64,000 nucleotides of DNA from Bacillus luti. GTDB lineage: Bacteria; Bacillota; Bacilli; Bacillales; Bacillaceae_G. Position 1 is the stretch's first letter. Every line of letters begins with the position of its first letter. Below, in pieces: positions 48,371-56,594 of the stretch. The notes under the pieces are model-generated. The model was not told the origin of the DNA. It searched no databases and worked only from the letters and a program-made list of their open reading frames with translations. The stretch is taken from the NCBI RefSeq assembly GCF_001884105.1, contig NZ_MACI01000099.1, forward strand, positions 1-64,000, read 5' to 3'. A program made the translations under genes and the position numbers.

Positions 48371-49648
48371 TTATGCAGCGTTGTCTACTAAGAAGTCTAC
48401 AGCTTTGCGCACTTTAATATCTTCAGCTAAAGCGTCTACGCTTCCAAGAGCTTGCTTGATAGCGTCTACTGGCATACCGTACATTTCAGCCATTTTTTCA
48501 ACTTCTGCAGTTACTTCTTCTTCAGTAACTTCGATGTTTTCAGCTTCAATGATAGCTTCAAGAACAAGGTTGATTCTTACGCGTTTTTGAGCGTCTTCTT
48601 TCATTTGCTCTTTTAACTTGTCAGCGTCAGTACCTGTGAATTGGTAGTAAAGCTCAAGGTTCATACCTTGTTGGCTTAAACGTTGCTCGAATTCACGAAC
48701 CATACGATCTAACTCAGTGTCGATCATAGCTTCTGGAATGTCGATTTCAGCGTTAGCAGCAGCTAATTCTACTACTTCGTCACGTACTTTGTGCTCAGCT
48801 TCGTGCTTTTTGCCTTCTTCTAAGTTTGTGCGAAGTTTCGCTTTTAATTCATCAAGAGTTGCAACCGCTTCGTCTGCTTCTTTAGCGAACTCGTCGTTTA
48901 ACTCAGGAAGTTCTTTTGTTTTGATTTCGTGAATTGTTACTTTGAATGTTGCTGGTTTTCCAGCTAATTCAGCAGCATGGTACTCTTCTGGGAATGATAC
49001 TTCAACGTCTTTAGAATCACCAGATTTAAGACCAATTACTTGCTCTTCGAAACCTGGGATGAATGTACCAGAACCGATTGCAAGAGAGTAGTTTTCGCCT
49101 TTTCCGCCTTCAAATGCTTCGCCATCAACGAAACCTTCGAAGTCGATTACAGCTGTATCACCGTTTTCAACAGTTCCTTCTTCTTTAACAACTAGTTCAG
49201 CTTGACGCTCTTGTAAAGCTTTTAATTCGTTCTCTACATCTTCGTCAGTTACAGTTGTTTCAACTTTTTCTACTGCTAAACCTTTGTACTCACCTAATTT
49301 AACTTCAGGTTTCACTGTAACTTTTGCAGTGAAGATAAGGTTAGCATTTTTTTCGAACTTCTCGATGTCGATTTCAGGATGAGCAACTGGGAAAATACCA
49401 GCTTCATCGATTGCTTCACCGTATGCTTTTGGTAAGATGATATCTAAAGCATCTTGGTATAAAGATTCGATACCAAAGCGTTGTTCGAATAATGGACGAG
49501 GCATTTTTCCTTTACGGAAACCTGGTACATTAATTGTTTTTACTACTTTTTTGAATGCAGCGTCGATAGAGTTGTTTACTTCTTTAGCATCAACTTCGAT
49601 TGTTAAAACGCCAACGTTACCTTCTAATTTTTCCCATTTTGTAGACAT
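48371..49648 (-). CDS. tig: Trigger factor
   Basis: Ribosome-bound chaperone and prolyl isomerase. The 425 residues have the ribosome-binding N-domain with [17 protein letters not shown] (about 42-58), the FKBP-type PPIase domain (about 155-240, with [20 protein letters not shown]) and the helical substrate-cradling C-domain. TGGAGGG precedes the ATG. It has an unusually long leader of about 250 nt from the promoter at 49906-49933. Confidence 0.98.
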   Translation of the reverse strand: MSTKWEKLEGNVGVLTIEVDAKEVNNSIDAAFKKVVKTINVPGFRKGKMPRPLFEQRFGIESLYQDALDIILPKAYGEAIDEAGIFPVAHPEIDIEKFEKNANLIFTAKVTVKPEVKLGEYKGLAVEKVETTVTDEDVENELKALQERQAELVVKEEGTVENGDTAVIDFEGFVDGEAFEGGKGENYSLAIGSGTFIPGFEEQVIGLKSGDSKDVEVSFPEEYHAAELAGKPATFKVTIHEIKTKELPELNDEFAKEADEAVATLDELKAKLRTNLEEGKKHEAEHKVRDEVVELAAANAEIDIPEAMIDTELDRMVREFEQRLSQQGMNLELYYQFTGTDADKLKEQMKEDAQKRVRINLVLEAIIEAENIEVTEEEVTAEVEKMAEMYGMPVDAIKQALGSVDALAEDIKVRKAVDFLVDNAA

Positions 49649-49957
49649 TTATTCTTTCCCTCCAACTATAATAATGTATGCACATACCTCTATAGATTAA
49701 GACCTTCATTATCTCTTTTTTGAAATAACAAATGCACAAATAATCCTCTAGCAAAAGCTTTCAGATATAATGTTTCAATCTATTAATTGTCTAAAAGACA
49801 ATTACGGTATATTTTGTTCGAGAATAATATGAAACATATTAAGTAAGAGAATTACACTTCTCTTCTCTTACAAACAGACAGATTTCTGCCTTTTGCAACC
49901 CTTACATTATAACATAGAATATGCTCGTTTCAAGAACTGAACAACTCTTTTTCATAA
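49649..49957 (-). promoter_or_regulatory. tig promoter and long untranslated leader
   Basis: On the minus strand TTGAAA (49928-49933), a 16-nt spacer and TATAAT (49906-49911) form a good promoter, about 260 nt before tig. The transcript would contain a perfect hairpin AATTGTCT / AGACAATT (49785-49803) and several smaller pairings. No gene is visible in the gap. Confidence 0.6.
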
Positions 49958-50956
49958 TTATACGGGCAAATATCCTTCTCTTTCAACACGTAATAACCAT
50001 TGATAGGCAATATGAAACTCTTCTAATTCAATATTGTACGCTGTCATAAGCTCTTCTTCATCAATAGCCAATCCGAAACGCTTTCTTCCAATTCTCTCTA
50101 AAACAGCAGCCCAGATCTCTACTTTATCCATTAATAGAGCGAATGGGAAAACACCAATTTGTAGTTCTTTCCAGTATGTAGCCATCGCATCAAATATATC
50201 CGGATAATTTTGCTCTAATCGGCTTGATAATATATGTATAATGTTATCGGATTGCTCCTCATTATGACCTGTAAATGCTGGAATCACCTTGATCGTATTT
50301 CCAAACTTTTCTACTTCTATCTCTTCTTCTATTTGATTTTCTATCATTTTATATAAAATAGAACTTTTCAAATAAGGGTGCTGCTGTTCGTCTATTAAAA
50401 ATTTCTTTAAGACAGGTAATGCAAGATCCAAATCTTTTAACGAAAGTTGCTGAATTGCCCTTAACTTTTGCCCGAAGTTTTCACCAAAAATCTCATTAGT
50501 AAACTCGTCCAAATCAAAATTAGAATCCGCTAATGATGCATCTTCCTCATTTAGCATTCCTTCTGCAAATAAAGCGAGCTGCGCTAATTTTTCTTTTTGT
50601 TCCGGCATTATGTCTTTCGTTTGCAAAACTTTTTCAACAGTTTCAATAACACCTTCATAATCATTTGTTTGAACTAAAATAGTCACATATGTTTCAAGAA
50701 TATCACCAAATAGTACAGCTCCTGTTTCAAGTAACTGTTCACATTTGTCTTTCGCTTCTTCCATACGTTTTAATTCTAACAAACAAATAACTGAAGCTAA
50801 TTCCGTTTGTTCCGTTTCCGCATTATACTGACGTAATATTTCAAAGCAGCGCAATGCATCTTCGAATTTCCGCTCTTTCAGCGCTAAAAAACCTTCATCA
50901 ATATAACGCTCTGATAGTTGAGGAAACAATACGACCGTATTTTCTTTTTTATCCAT
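49958..50956 (-). CDS. ysoA: TPR-repeat protein YsoA
   Basis: A 332-residue protein of unknown function. The N-terminal half (about 15-140) is built of tetratricopeptide-like helices (FLALKERKFEDALRCFEILR, VILVQTNDYEGVIETVEKVL). The C-terminal half (about 165-332) has a conserved all-alpha/beta region found in Bacillus YsoA proteins. No signal peptide, so it is cytosolic. GAGGCGG precedes the ATG. It sits upstream of tig, as in B. subtilis, where leuD/leuC follow on the other side; those leu genes are absent here. Confidence 0.85.
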   Translation of the reverse strand: MDKKENTVVLFPQLSERYIDEGFLALKERKFEDALRCFEILRQYNAETEQTELASVICLLELKRMEEAKDKCEQLLETGAVLFGDILETYVTILVQTNDYEGVIETVEKVLQTKDIMPEQKEKLAQLALFAEGMLNEEDASLADSNFDLDEFTNEIFGENFGQKLRAIQQLSLKDLDLALPVLKKFLIDEQQHPYLKSSILYKMIENQIEEEIEVEKFGNTIKVIPAFTGHNEEQSDNIIHILSSRLEQNYPDIFDAMATYWKELQIGVFPFALLMDKVEIWAAVLERIGRKRFGLAIDEEELMTAYNIELEEFHIAYQWLLRVEREGYLPV

Positions 50957-51044
50957 ACGTCCGCCTCTTTTTCTTGATTTTAATTATGTTCAAAGTAAAT
51001 ATATCAAATGCGTAATGAGAACACAACATCCTGAAAACATTTGT

Positions 51045-51079
51045 TTGAAATATAAAAATATTCAATTTTTATATTTCAA
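51045..51079. promoter_or_regulatory. 15-bp perfect inverted repeat upstream of ysoA
   Basis: TTGAAATATAAAAAT and ATTTTTATATTTCAA flank a 5-nt centre. The element lies about 90 bp before ysoA and lacks the T tail expected of a terminator for either strand, so an operator or RNA-stability element is possible. Confidence 0.5.
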
Positions 51080-51121
51080 CATGAACAAACCTTTATCAAA
51101 AACCAAGATTATATAAATAAA

Positions 51122-51148
51122 AATCCTCAGCAACAAGCACAGAGGATT
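51122..51148 (-). terminator. Terminator after the 82-residue membrane protein gene
   Basis: AATCCTC / GAGGATT (7-bp perfect stem, 13-nt loop) with a TTTTATTT tail. Confidence 0.75.
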
Positions 51149-51153
51149 CATTA

Positions 51154-51402
51154 TTAATGGAAAGCTTTTATAATAGTGGGGTATATAACAAGGGTAATAA
51201 TTTGGAGAACAATAATTGCCATAACAATCATGCTAAAATAGAAGATTGGTTTACTTCGCTTCATTAAAAACATAATAATAAGCATCGTACAACCAAACAA
51301 ACTTAAGAAGAACAAACTCGTTGTCGAACTAAGTATACCACTCGGGACAAAGAACAATAACACTACACTACAAGTACCTATAATTCCAAATAACCATTCC
51401 AT
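51154..51402 (-). CDS. Small membrane protein of unknown function
   Basis: An 82-residue protein that is almost entirely hydrophobic, with three predicted membrane helices (about 3-20, 27-46 and 52-74) separated by short loops (MKRSKP between the second and third). I do not recognise a family. A purine-rich AAAGGG lies 14 nt before the ATG, a little far. It is followed by a terminator and preceded by another small membrane ORF in the same orientation, so the two may form a short operon. Confidence 0.65.
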   Translation of the reverse strand: MEWLFGIIGTCSVVLLFFVPSGILSSTTSLFFLSLFGCTMLIIMFLMKRSKPIFYFSMIVMAIIVLQIITLVIYPTIIKAFH

Positions 51403-51442
51403 TCATTCACTCATTCCCTTTCCCTCTCATGGCAGTTTTTTT

Positions 51443-51547
51443 CTACGCTACTAAATGTTTTACAACATCAATTACATACGTTAATTTCTCATACGCTACA
51501 AATCCAAAAGCTACTGTTAAGCCCGTTACGATTAACCCTTTCATCAT
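51443..51547 (-). CDS. Small 34-residue membrane peptide
   Basis: This ORF is below usual length limits but has a very strong ribosome binding site (GAGGAGGAAG) directly before two ATG codons. The peptide MKGLIVTGLTVAFGFVAYEK continues as a mostly hydrophobic helix with a short polar tail, so it is probably a single-pass membrane peptide. It ends 41 nt before the 82-residue membrane protein gene. No family is recognised. Confidence 0.55.
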   Translation of the reverse strand: MMKGLIVTGLTVAFGFVAYEKLTYVIDVVKHLVA

Positions 51548-51614
51548 TTCTTCCTCCTCGTTTTATCGTTGTTACCTTTATTATAAAAGATTAGCAATTT
51601 GTTACCATCGAACT

Positions 51615-51643
51615 ACCTTACAGTTACCTTACAGAATTGTAAG
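51615..51643 (+). promoter_or_regulatory. Tandem TTACAG box upstream of the PH-domain gene
   Basis: The direct repeat ACCTTACAG occurs at 51615 and 51626 (11-bp period). The second copy is also the left arm of CTTACAGAATTGTAAG (51628-51643), which fits the BceR-type pattern TNACA-N4-TGTAA. The 11-bp direct repeat also resembles a PhoP box (TTHACA-N5-TTHACA) with one mismatch per half. It lies about 80 bp before the start codon. Confidence 0.55.
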
Positions 51644-51719
51644 ATTTCAAAAATTGATTTAAAATCGTGTTAATATATTTTTGAACAATTAAGAATTTAT
51701 TTTACAAGGGGGATTATAT

Positions 51720-52334
51720 ATGTTTAAAAAAATGGCTGCAGATGTTTTAGGATTAAGCGATGTAGGTTCTGTCATTACACCGAAGGATTACGATAAGGTT
51801 GATGCTGATGATTACGTGATGCATGAAGATGGCGAGAAAATTTATTTTCTAATTAAATCAAAATCAGATGAATACTGCTTCACAAACAAAGGATTAATCC
51901 ACCTAGATGGTACAAGTGCAACAAGTAAAAAGCGTACACTACGCCGCTTTAGCTACAGTAAATATCCAATTAAAAACGTAGCACTTGAAACTGCAGGAAC
52001 GATTGACTTAGATGTAGAAATTAAGTTTCAAATGGGAGATGAGTATTACTCAATTGATGTTCATAAAAAACATATTGAAGAATTAAAAGATTTATATAAG
52101 GCTTTACTTAAAATCGAAGAAATTTCATATGACAACGATATTACATTGCAGTATGCACATAAAAGTTTAGATATGGCATCTAACGCTTTCAGCCGTATTT
52201 CAAACGCACAAGTAAATTTAGCAGACCAATTTAAAGAGATAAATGAGATCGCCTTTAACTGGCTCGTTGATACGAAGAAGCAATATAACGTGAAAGATTA
52301 TGGTTTTGTATTTGAGAAGTTTATCAATAACTAA
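51720..52334 (+). CDS. Bacterial PH-domain protein (YvbH-like)
   Basis: A 204-residue protein with an N-terminal bacterial pleckstrin-homology-like domain (about 28-140; YFLIKSKSDEYCFTNKGLIH is typical of these beta-rich domains) and a C-terminal helical extension (about 140-204) like that of B. subtilis YvbH. No membrane helix or signal peptide is present. AAGGGGGAT precedes the ATG. It is transcribed alone and ends immediately before a terminator that is a copy of the tRNA-Arg terminator. Function is unknown; upstream boxes suggest control by a cell-envelope response regulator. Confidence 0.75.
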   Translation: MFKKMAADVLGLSDVGSVITPKDYDKVDADDYVMHEDGEKIYFLIKSKSDEYCFTNKGLIHLDGTSATSKKRTLRRFSYSKYPIKNVALETAGTIDLDVEIKFQMGDEYYSIDVHKKHIEELKDLYKALLKIEEISYDNDITLQYAHKSLDMASNAFSRISNAQVNLADQFKEINEIAFNWLVDTKKQYNVKDYGFVFEKFINN

Positions 52335-52402
52335 ACAAAAAACCTTGTTATCAAAAGATAACAAGGTTTTCTTAGCGTCCCAAGAAAGATTCGAACTCCC
52401 GA
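52333..52402. repeat. Left direct repeat (displaced tRNA-Arg 3' end plus terminator)
   Basis: Copy of the sequence at 53114-53183 at a constant offset of 781 bp. Mismatches fall in the terminator tail and the T-arm/acceptor part, so this copy could not complete a functional tRNA. Confidence 0.9.
52339..52370. terminator. Terminator after the PH-domain gene (left copy)
   Basis: A 14-bp perfect stem (AAAACCTTGTTATC / GATAACAAGGTTTT) with an AAAA loop, 4 nt after the stop codon. It is identical to the tRNA-Arg terminator at 53120-53151. Confidence 0.9.
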
Positions 52403-52418
52403 TCCGCCCATTCCCGTA

Positions 52419-52619
52419 CTATTTTATATATTTTGATCGCAGTCTTAATATATCTTCCTCTTCGCGAATGCCTGCCGATCCCTTCCTCACATTTTTTACG
52501 ACAGTCCAATTCGGGTCAGTTTCATCACCGATGTTCCGTATTGTAAAGTTGCCGTCACCATATTTTCGTTTACCTTCTGCCAATTTTTCCGTTAAATCAG
52601 TCTCTTTTGATCTTGCCAT
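52419..52619 (-). CDS. Small charged protein in the element remnant
   Basis: A 66-residue, highly charged protein (many K, R, E, D) beginning MARSKETDLTEKLAEGKRKY. There are no membrane helices and no recognised family. The start was chosen at the inner ATG (52619), with GGGAGAT about 8 nt upstream. It follows the interrupted ORF at 52639 by 19 nt in the same direction, like a phage gene pair. Size and context suggest a prophage or plasmid-type accessory protein; whether it is expressed is unclear. Confidence 0.5.
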   Translation of the reverse strand: MARSKETDLTEKLAEGKRKYGDGNFTIRNIGDETDPNWTVVKNVRKGSAGIREEEDILRLRSKYIK

Positions 52620-52638
52620 CTTTGCGCCATCTCCCTTT

Positions 52639-52983
52639 TTATACAACCTTCTTAAACTGTCCAATCACACGTCCAGTCAATTGGAGATCCTCGCTTTCCA
52701 CTTCGATTAATTGTAACACACTGCCAGGGATAAGTTCTGATAACGGCTGCTCAATCGTACTAGAAACGTTATTTCCTTTGAATGTGAATGAACCGACGCC
52801 AGTTACGCTAAACGATGCGATTCCTTACCGCTGCATTTTGTTTGTATCGTTATAAACGATTCCTAAGCATGCGTTGAATTCATATATTGCATTATAAGGG
52901 ATATCATGTCTTTTGAATTGATTGTGCAACGTTCGATCCGCCGAGTTCATTAATCGTACTTTCTTTTGATCGTCCACATCGTG
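52639..52983 (-). pseudogene. Interrupted phage-like gene fragment
   Basis: A minus-strand frame is open from 52983 to 52639 except for one TAA at 52825-52827. Before the stop it reads like protein (VRLMNSADRTLHNQFKRHD and YNAIYEFNACLGIVYND). After it come FTFKGNNVSS, LSELIPGSVLQLIEVE and GRVIGQFKKVV. No start codon with a ribosome binding site precedes it, and upstream the frame closes. Codon composition and even spacing on both sides suggest one ancestral gene of at least 115 codons. The family is not recognised. Confidence 0.5.
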
Positions 52984-53113
52984 TCAGTCTTCGTTGCTGA
53001 TAACGTATGTATCAATATGTTCACTGTTTTAACAGAATTCGATAATATAGCTAACGAAATAGAAAGAGCTCCGAAAAATTTCACAGTTCTTTCACATACA
53101 TCAATTTTTAGAC

Positions 53114-53183
53114 AAACAAAAAACCTTGTTATCAAAAGATAACAAGGTTTTTTTAGCGTCCCAGGAGAGATTCGAACTCCCGA
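53114..53183. repeat. Right direct repeat (tRNA-Arg 3' end plus terminator)
   Basis: The intact counterpart of the repeat at 52333-52402; it includes the terminator and the last 27 nt of tRNA-Arg. Confidence 0.9.
53120..53151 (-). terminator. Terminator of the tRNA-Gly/tRNA-Arg transcript
   Basis: A 14-bp perfect stem with an AAAA/TTTT loop and T tail, 5 nt after tRNA-Arg. Confidence 0.92.
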
Positions 53184-53230
53184 CCGTACGCTTAGAAGGC
53201 GTATGCTCTATCCGGCTGAGCTACTGGGAC
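53157..53230 (-). tRNA. tRNA-Arg (anticodon TCT)
   Basis: The acceptor arms GTCCCAG / CTGGGAC pair fully. The anticodon stem TACGC / GCGTA encloses loop CTTCTAA with anticodon TCT (reads AGA). The T-loop TTCGAAT is present. CCA is not encoded. It is one nucleotide downstream of tRNA-Gly and shares its transcript. Confidence 0.95.
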
Positions 53231-53231
53231 A

Positions 53232-53305
53232 TGGAGCGGGTGAAGAGAATCGAACTCTCGACCAGAGCTTGGAAGGCTCTTGTTTTACCACTAAACTACA
53301 CCCGC
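53232..53305 (-). tRNA. tRNA-Gly (anticodon TCC)
   Basis: The acceptor arms GCGGGTG / CACCCGC pair fully. The anticodon stem AGAGC / GCTCT encloses loop CTTCCAA with anticodon TCC (reads GGA). T-loop TTCGATT; the CCA end is encoded. First gene of a two-tRNA transcript with tRNA-Arg. Confidence 0.95.
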
Positions 53306-53413
53306 ATATGTTATTTTATTTTCTTCGTTAGCGCTGTTGCCCTATCGACAATATTTATTATATGTATAACCATACATAAAGTCAACACCTTTTTTAAAAG
53401 AGGATAATTTTTC

Positions 53414-53917
53414 TTATCCTCTTTTAAAAACTGCTTGTTCAACTAGTTGTCCGTCTAATGTTTCAAAGCGAACTTCCATTTGATTTTCATCCATTTCTAA
53501 TAAAGCAAATGTCTTCTCTACACGCTGACGTGGTAATAAAATACTTCCGGGATTAATAAATAAAACGCCATCGATTAATTCCGCACCTAATACGTGAGAG
53601 TGTCCGAAGCATGCAACTTGCGCTCCTGCCTCTTCTGCACGGTACGCTAACGTTTGTAATGTCATTTTCACGTTATGCCGATGCCCATGCACAACTACGA
53701 AACGAACGCCATCTACATCCGTTACAATTTCGTCTTGAAAGTTAGCATAATCACAGTTCCCTTTTACAACGTGGAAACCTTGCAGTTCTTCATGAGCAGG
53801 TGTTAGCTCTGAATCACCGCAATGAATCATGATATCTACTTTTCCTTCATATTTCGCTTTTAACTGCTGTAATTCCTTCACAGAGCTATGACTATCGCTT
53901 ACGATTAAAGCTTTCAT
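53414..53917 (-). CDS. ysnB: YfcE/YsnB-type metallophosphoesterase
   Basis: A small calcineurin-like phosphodiesterase, cytosolic. The 167 residues carry all metal-binding motifs in order: SDSHS (about 6-10), CGDSE, GNCD, HGHRH and GHSH. The ATG at 53917 follows AGGGAGAGAG; a TTG one codon earlier is less likely. It lies 13 nt after ysnA, with rph upstream, as in B. subtilis. The physiological substrate is not known. Confidence 0.93.
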   Translation of the reverse strand: MKALIVSDSHSSVKELQQLKAKYEGKVDIMIHCGDSELTPAHEELQGFHVVKGNCDYANFQDEIVTDVDGVRFVVVHGHRHNVKMTLQTLAYRAEEAGAQVACFGHSHVLGAELIDGVLFINPGSILLPRQRVEKTFALLEMDENQMEVRFETLDGQLVEQAVFKRG

Positions 53918-53930
53918 CAATCTCTCTCCC

Positions 53931-54539
53931 TTATTCTCCTAAAAACCATTCCGGGATTTTTTCTTCTAACTTACGAAGAGCACGCCCGCGGTGACTAATG
54001 GCGTTTTTCTCATCTGAGCTTAGTTCCGCCATCGCTTTTTTATATTCTTCCACATAAAAAATTGGATCATATCCAAAACCGTTTTCCCCGCGGCGCTGTT
54101 CTAAAATGTACCCTTCGCACGTTCCATTCACAATTACCGGCTCTTTATCCGCTTCTGGGAATGCAACTGCTAGTGCACAGTAGAAACGCGCTTTACGTTT
54201 TTCAAAATCGACATCATTTAATTCTTGTAACACTTTATCGATGTTCGCTTGATCGTCTTTCGGCTCTCCAGCAAAACGAGCTGAATACACGCCTGGTTTT
54301 CCGTTTAAAGCATCTACAATGAGACCTGAATCATCCGCAATTACGATAGCATCCAACTGTCTACTTAGACTATCTGCTTTTAAGATTGCATTTTCTTCAA
54401 ATGTTTCGCCAGTTTCTTCAACTTCTTCAATATGAGGAAAATCGTGTAATGATTTCACTTCTAAATCGAATCGCCCAAATAACTCAGCAAACTCACGTAC
54501 TTTCCCCAAATTTTTTGTCGCTACAACAACTTGTTTCAT
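53931..54539 (-). CDS. ysnA: XTP/dITP diphosphatase (RdgB/HAM1 family)
   Basis: House-cleaning enzyme that hydrolyses inosine and xanthosine triphosphates to monophosphates. The 202 residues include [11 protein letters not shown] (about 6-16), [20 protein letters not shown] (about 67-86), GFGYDPIF and SHRGRAL. The start was set at the ATG preceded by GAGGTGG; the in-frame GTG upstream belongs to that ribosome binding site. It is followed by ysnB and preceded by rph (11-nt gap). Confidence 0.96.
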   Translation of the reverse strand: MKQVVVATKNLGKVREFAELFGRFDLEVKSLHDFPHIEEVEETGETFEENAILKADSLSRQLDAIVIADDSGLIVDALNGKPGVYSARFAGEPKDDQANIDKVLQELNDVDFEKRKARFYCALAVAFPEADKEPVIVNGTCEGYILEQRRGENGFGYDPIFYVEEYKKAMAELSSDEKNAISHRGRALRKLEEKIPEWFLGE

Positions 54540-54550
54540 ATTTTCCACCT

Positions 54551-55288
54551 CTACTCTATATGAGATACGATGTCACCTAACGCTTCTTTTTGCATATCAA
54601 TTAGTTGGAAAATCCCTTGTTCCGCAGCATCAAGTAATTCATTTAACTGAGCTCTGCTAAACGTAGCTTCTTCTCCAGTTCCTTGCACTTCAACAAACTG
54701 ACCTTTTCCAGTCATAATTACATTCATATCAACGTCTGCTTTAGAATCTTCTACGTAGTTTAAGTCTAAAACAACACCTTGTTCTTCAACAATCCCTACT
54801 GACGTTGCTGCTAAATAATCTTTCACTGGAATTTTAGATACTTTTTCTGCTTGTAATAACTTCTCAAACGCTAATACCATCGCTACATATGCCCCTGTAA
54901 TAGAAGCTGTTCTCGTTCCACCATCCGCTTGAATAACATCACAGTCAATCCAAACTGTTCTCTCGCCAAGCGCTTCTAAATCAACTACCGCACGTAATGC
55001 TCGTCCAATTAAACGTTGGATTTCCATTGTACGTCCTGTTACTTTCCCTTTACTTGACTCCCTGATTGTACGTTGTTCTGTCGCACGTGGAATCATCGCG
55101 TATTCAGCTGTTACCCAGCCCTTTCCTTCTCCACGCATAAACGGTGGTACACGCTCTTCAATTGTCGCTGAACAAATTACCTTTGTATCCCCAACTTCAA
55201 TTAATACTGACCCTTCTGGATGTTTCAAATAATTCGTATGAATATGTATATGGCGTAATTCTGTTTTCTCTCTACCATCTACTCGCAT
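54551..55288 (-). CDS. rph: Ribonuclease PH
   Basis: Phosphorolytic 3'-5' exoribonuclease that trims tRNA precursors. The 245 residues show [12 protein letters not shown], the [16 protein letters not shown] motif, [19 protein letters not shown] (about 70-88) and [20 protein letters not shown] (about 113-132). GAGGAGG precedes the ATG. First gene of rph-ysnA-ysnB; it follows gerM. Confidence 0.97.
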   Translation of the reverse strand: MRVDGREKTELRHIHIHTNYLKHPEGSVLIEVGDTKVICSATIEERVPPFMRGEGKGWVTAEYAMIPRATEQRTIRESSKGKVTGRTMEIQRLIGRALRAVVDLEALGERTVWIDCDVIQADGGTRTASITGAYVAMVLAFEKLLQAEKVSKIPVKDYLAATSVGIVEEQGVVLDLNYVEDSKADVDMNVIMTGKGQFVEVQGTGEEATFSRAQLNELLDAAEQGIFQLIDMQKEALGDIVSHIE

Positions 55289-55418
55289 AAAATAACCTCC
55301 TCATAACTACTACTCGTTAGTATAGCCAAATTTAAATGTATGATATGTATACAATAAAAGAAGGAGAACCCAAAAAGCAATTCCCCTTTCTTACATAAGT
55401 ATATCAAATTATTCGTGA

Positions 55419-56465
55419 TTAAAAACCACCTGTATTCACGTTTTCTGGACGATTTACAGGTTTTGTTAACTTTTCACCCTTCTCATCCATAAGATTTGCT
55501 TTCCCATTCACTTGAATAGAAACATTTTTCACACCTTGTTTTTCCGTTAAAGATAAAACTAATGATTTCAATACGTAATTTGAAATCTTACTTTTATCTT
55601 TATTCGCAAATATATTTTCATTAAAGTTTAACGTAATATTCCCGTCTTGCAATTTCGGATTCGTAATAAGTTTGACCCCTGGATTAAAGTCACTCAACAG
55701 TGAATTTTGATTCGGCCCTTTAACTAGTTCATTTACAACTGTCGTAATATCATTTTCTTTCCCTTCTGCAACGCGGCGCGTAACTGGCACATAATATTGC
55801 TGTTTATTATTTTGCGCCATAAAATACAATGTGACTGGTTTTGTATTTGTTACATCGGCTACTTGTTCATCATCAAAGTTAATACCATTCGCGCGGCTCA
55901 CCCCTTCACCAAGCGGTGTACCACCAACAGGCATCTTCGCTAATTTTTCACCATTTATTTGGAACTGCACTTGTTTTACCTCTTTAAATTGCGTCAACGT
56001 CCACGCTATAGATTCAACAATTTGACGCTCTTCTTCTTTGGCATATTTTTTCATCTCACTAGAGAAATCAATGACTGCCGTCCCATCTTTTTTCAAATTC
56101 AAAGTCATCATTGTATTTGCTGGAATGACCGCACGGAACCCATTCGGTAACAAATCCGTTACAGGTCCATCTTTCACAAGATATTCTAGCGTTTGCTGCA
56201 TGACCTCATTTGCTTTCGGAGTTGGTATAGTTAACGTTTGTGGTACAACATAACCATTTTTATCAACAAGGTATAGTTCCCTATTTACCGTTTGCCCTTG
56301 TTTATCCTTCTTAGCTACCTCTTTCTTTCCACCCTCTGTATACGTAACTTGTTTTGGTGGATCAATTTGTTCAGTCGCTTTCTCCTGATTTATAAAGCCA
56401 CACCCTGTTAGTAAAACAGCGCTCACAGTAGCACCAACAACCCATTTAAAAGTGGATTTAGGCAT
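55419..56465 (-). CDS. gerM: Spore germination/sporulation lipoprotein GerM
   Basis: GerM acts in the mother-cell membrane during engulfment, forming part of the channel complex with SpoIIIA/SpoIIQ, and affects germination. The 348 residues begin with a lipoprotein signal peptide whose lipobox LTGC places the modified cysteine at 22. Two GerMN domains follow (about 78-185 and 225-330; LEYLVKDGPVTDLLPNGF and VVNELVKGPNQNSLL). TAGGGGGG precedes the ATG. It lies between racE and rph. Confidence 0.95.
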   Translation of the reverse strand: MPKSTFKWVVGATVSAVLLTGCGFINQEKATEQIDPPKQVTYTEGGKKEVAKKDKQGQTVNRELYLVDKNGYVVPQTLTIPTPKANEVMQQTLEYLVKDGPVTDLLPNGFRAVIPANTMMTLNLKKDGTAVIDFSSEMKKYAKEEERQIVESIAWTLTQFKEVKQVQFQINGEKLAKMPVGGTPLGEGVSRANGINFDDEQVADVTNTKPVTLYFMAQNNKQQYYVPVTRRVAEGKENDITTVVNELVKGPNQNSLLSDFNPGVKLITNPKLQDGNITLNFNENIFANKDKSKISNYVLKSLVLSLTEKQGVKNVSIQVNGKANLMDEKGEKLTKPVNRPENVNTGGF

Positions 56466-56553
56466 GCCATTCCCCCCTAAAAGCTAAGTTTGTACTATTA
56501 TGTATACGAGCTGTTTCACATTTTAGAACAAGCCCTGCTGCTTATAAATAAAA

Positions 56554-56575
56554 AACTCCTGATTTCTCAGGAGTT
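56554..56575 (-). terminator. Terminator after racE
   Basis: AACTCCTGA / TCAGGAGTT (9-bp perfect stem, 4-nt loop) with a T tail on the minus strand. Confidence 0.9.
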
Positions 56576-56594
56576 CACTTATATGAGTCTACTA

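Larger units (their letters stand above)
52333..53183. mobile_element. Remnant of an element integrated at tRNA-Arg
   Basis: Two direct copies of a 70-bp segment (52333-52402 and 53114-53183; about 3 mismatches, no gaps) bracket 711 bp. Each copy contains the tRNA-Arg terminator and the 3' end of tRNA-Arg, the usual attachment site for tyrosine integrases. The right copy is continuous with the intact tRNA; the left copy is a displaced 3' fragment. Inside are one small phage-like ORF and one ORF with an internal stop. No integrase remains. Confidence 0.65.

Noticed and set aside
52300-52710. 136-residue plus-strand ORF over the left repeat
   Set aside because: It overlaps the PH-domain gene end, a terminator and the tRNA fragment; no ribosome binding site.
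52950-53135. 61-residue ORF beside tRNA-Arg
   Set aside because: It begins inside the tRNA-Arg terminator and is out of frame with the protein-like frame of the decayed ORF.
53126-53407. 93-residue plus-strand ORF across the tRNA genes
   Set aside because: It is a read-through of the complement of tRNA-Arg and tRNA-Gly.
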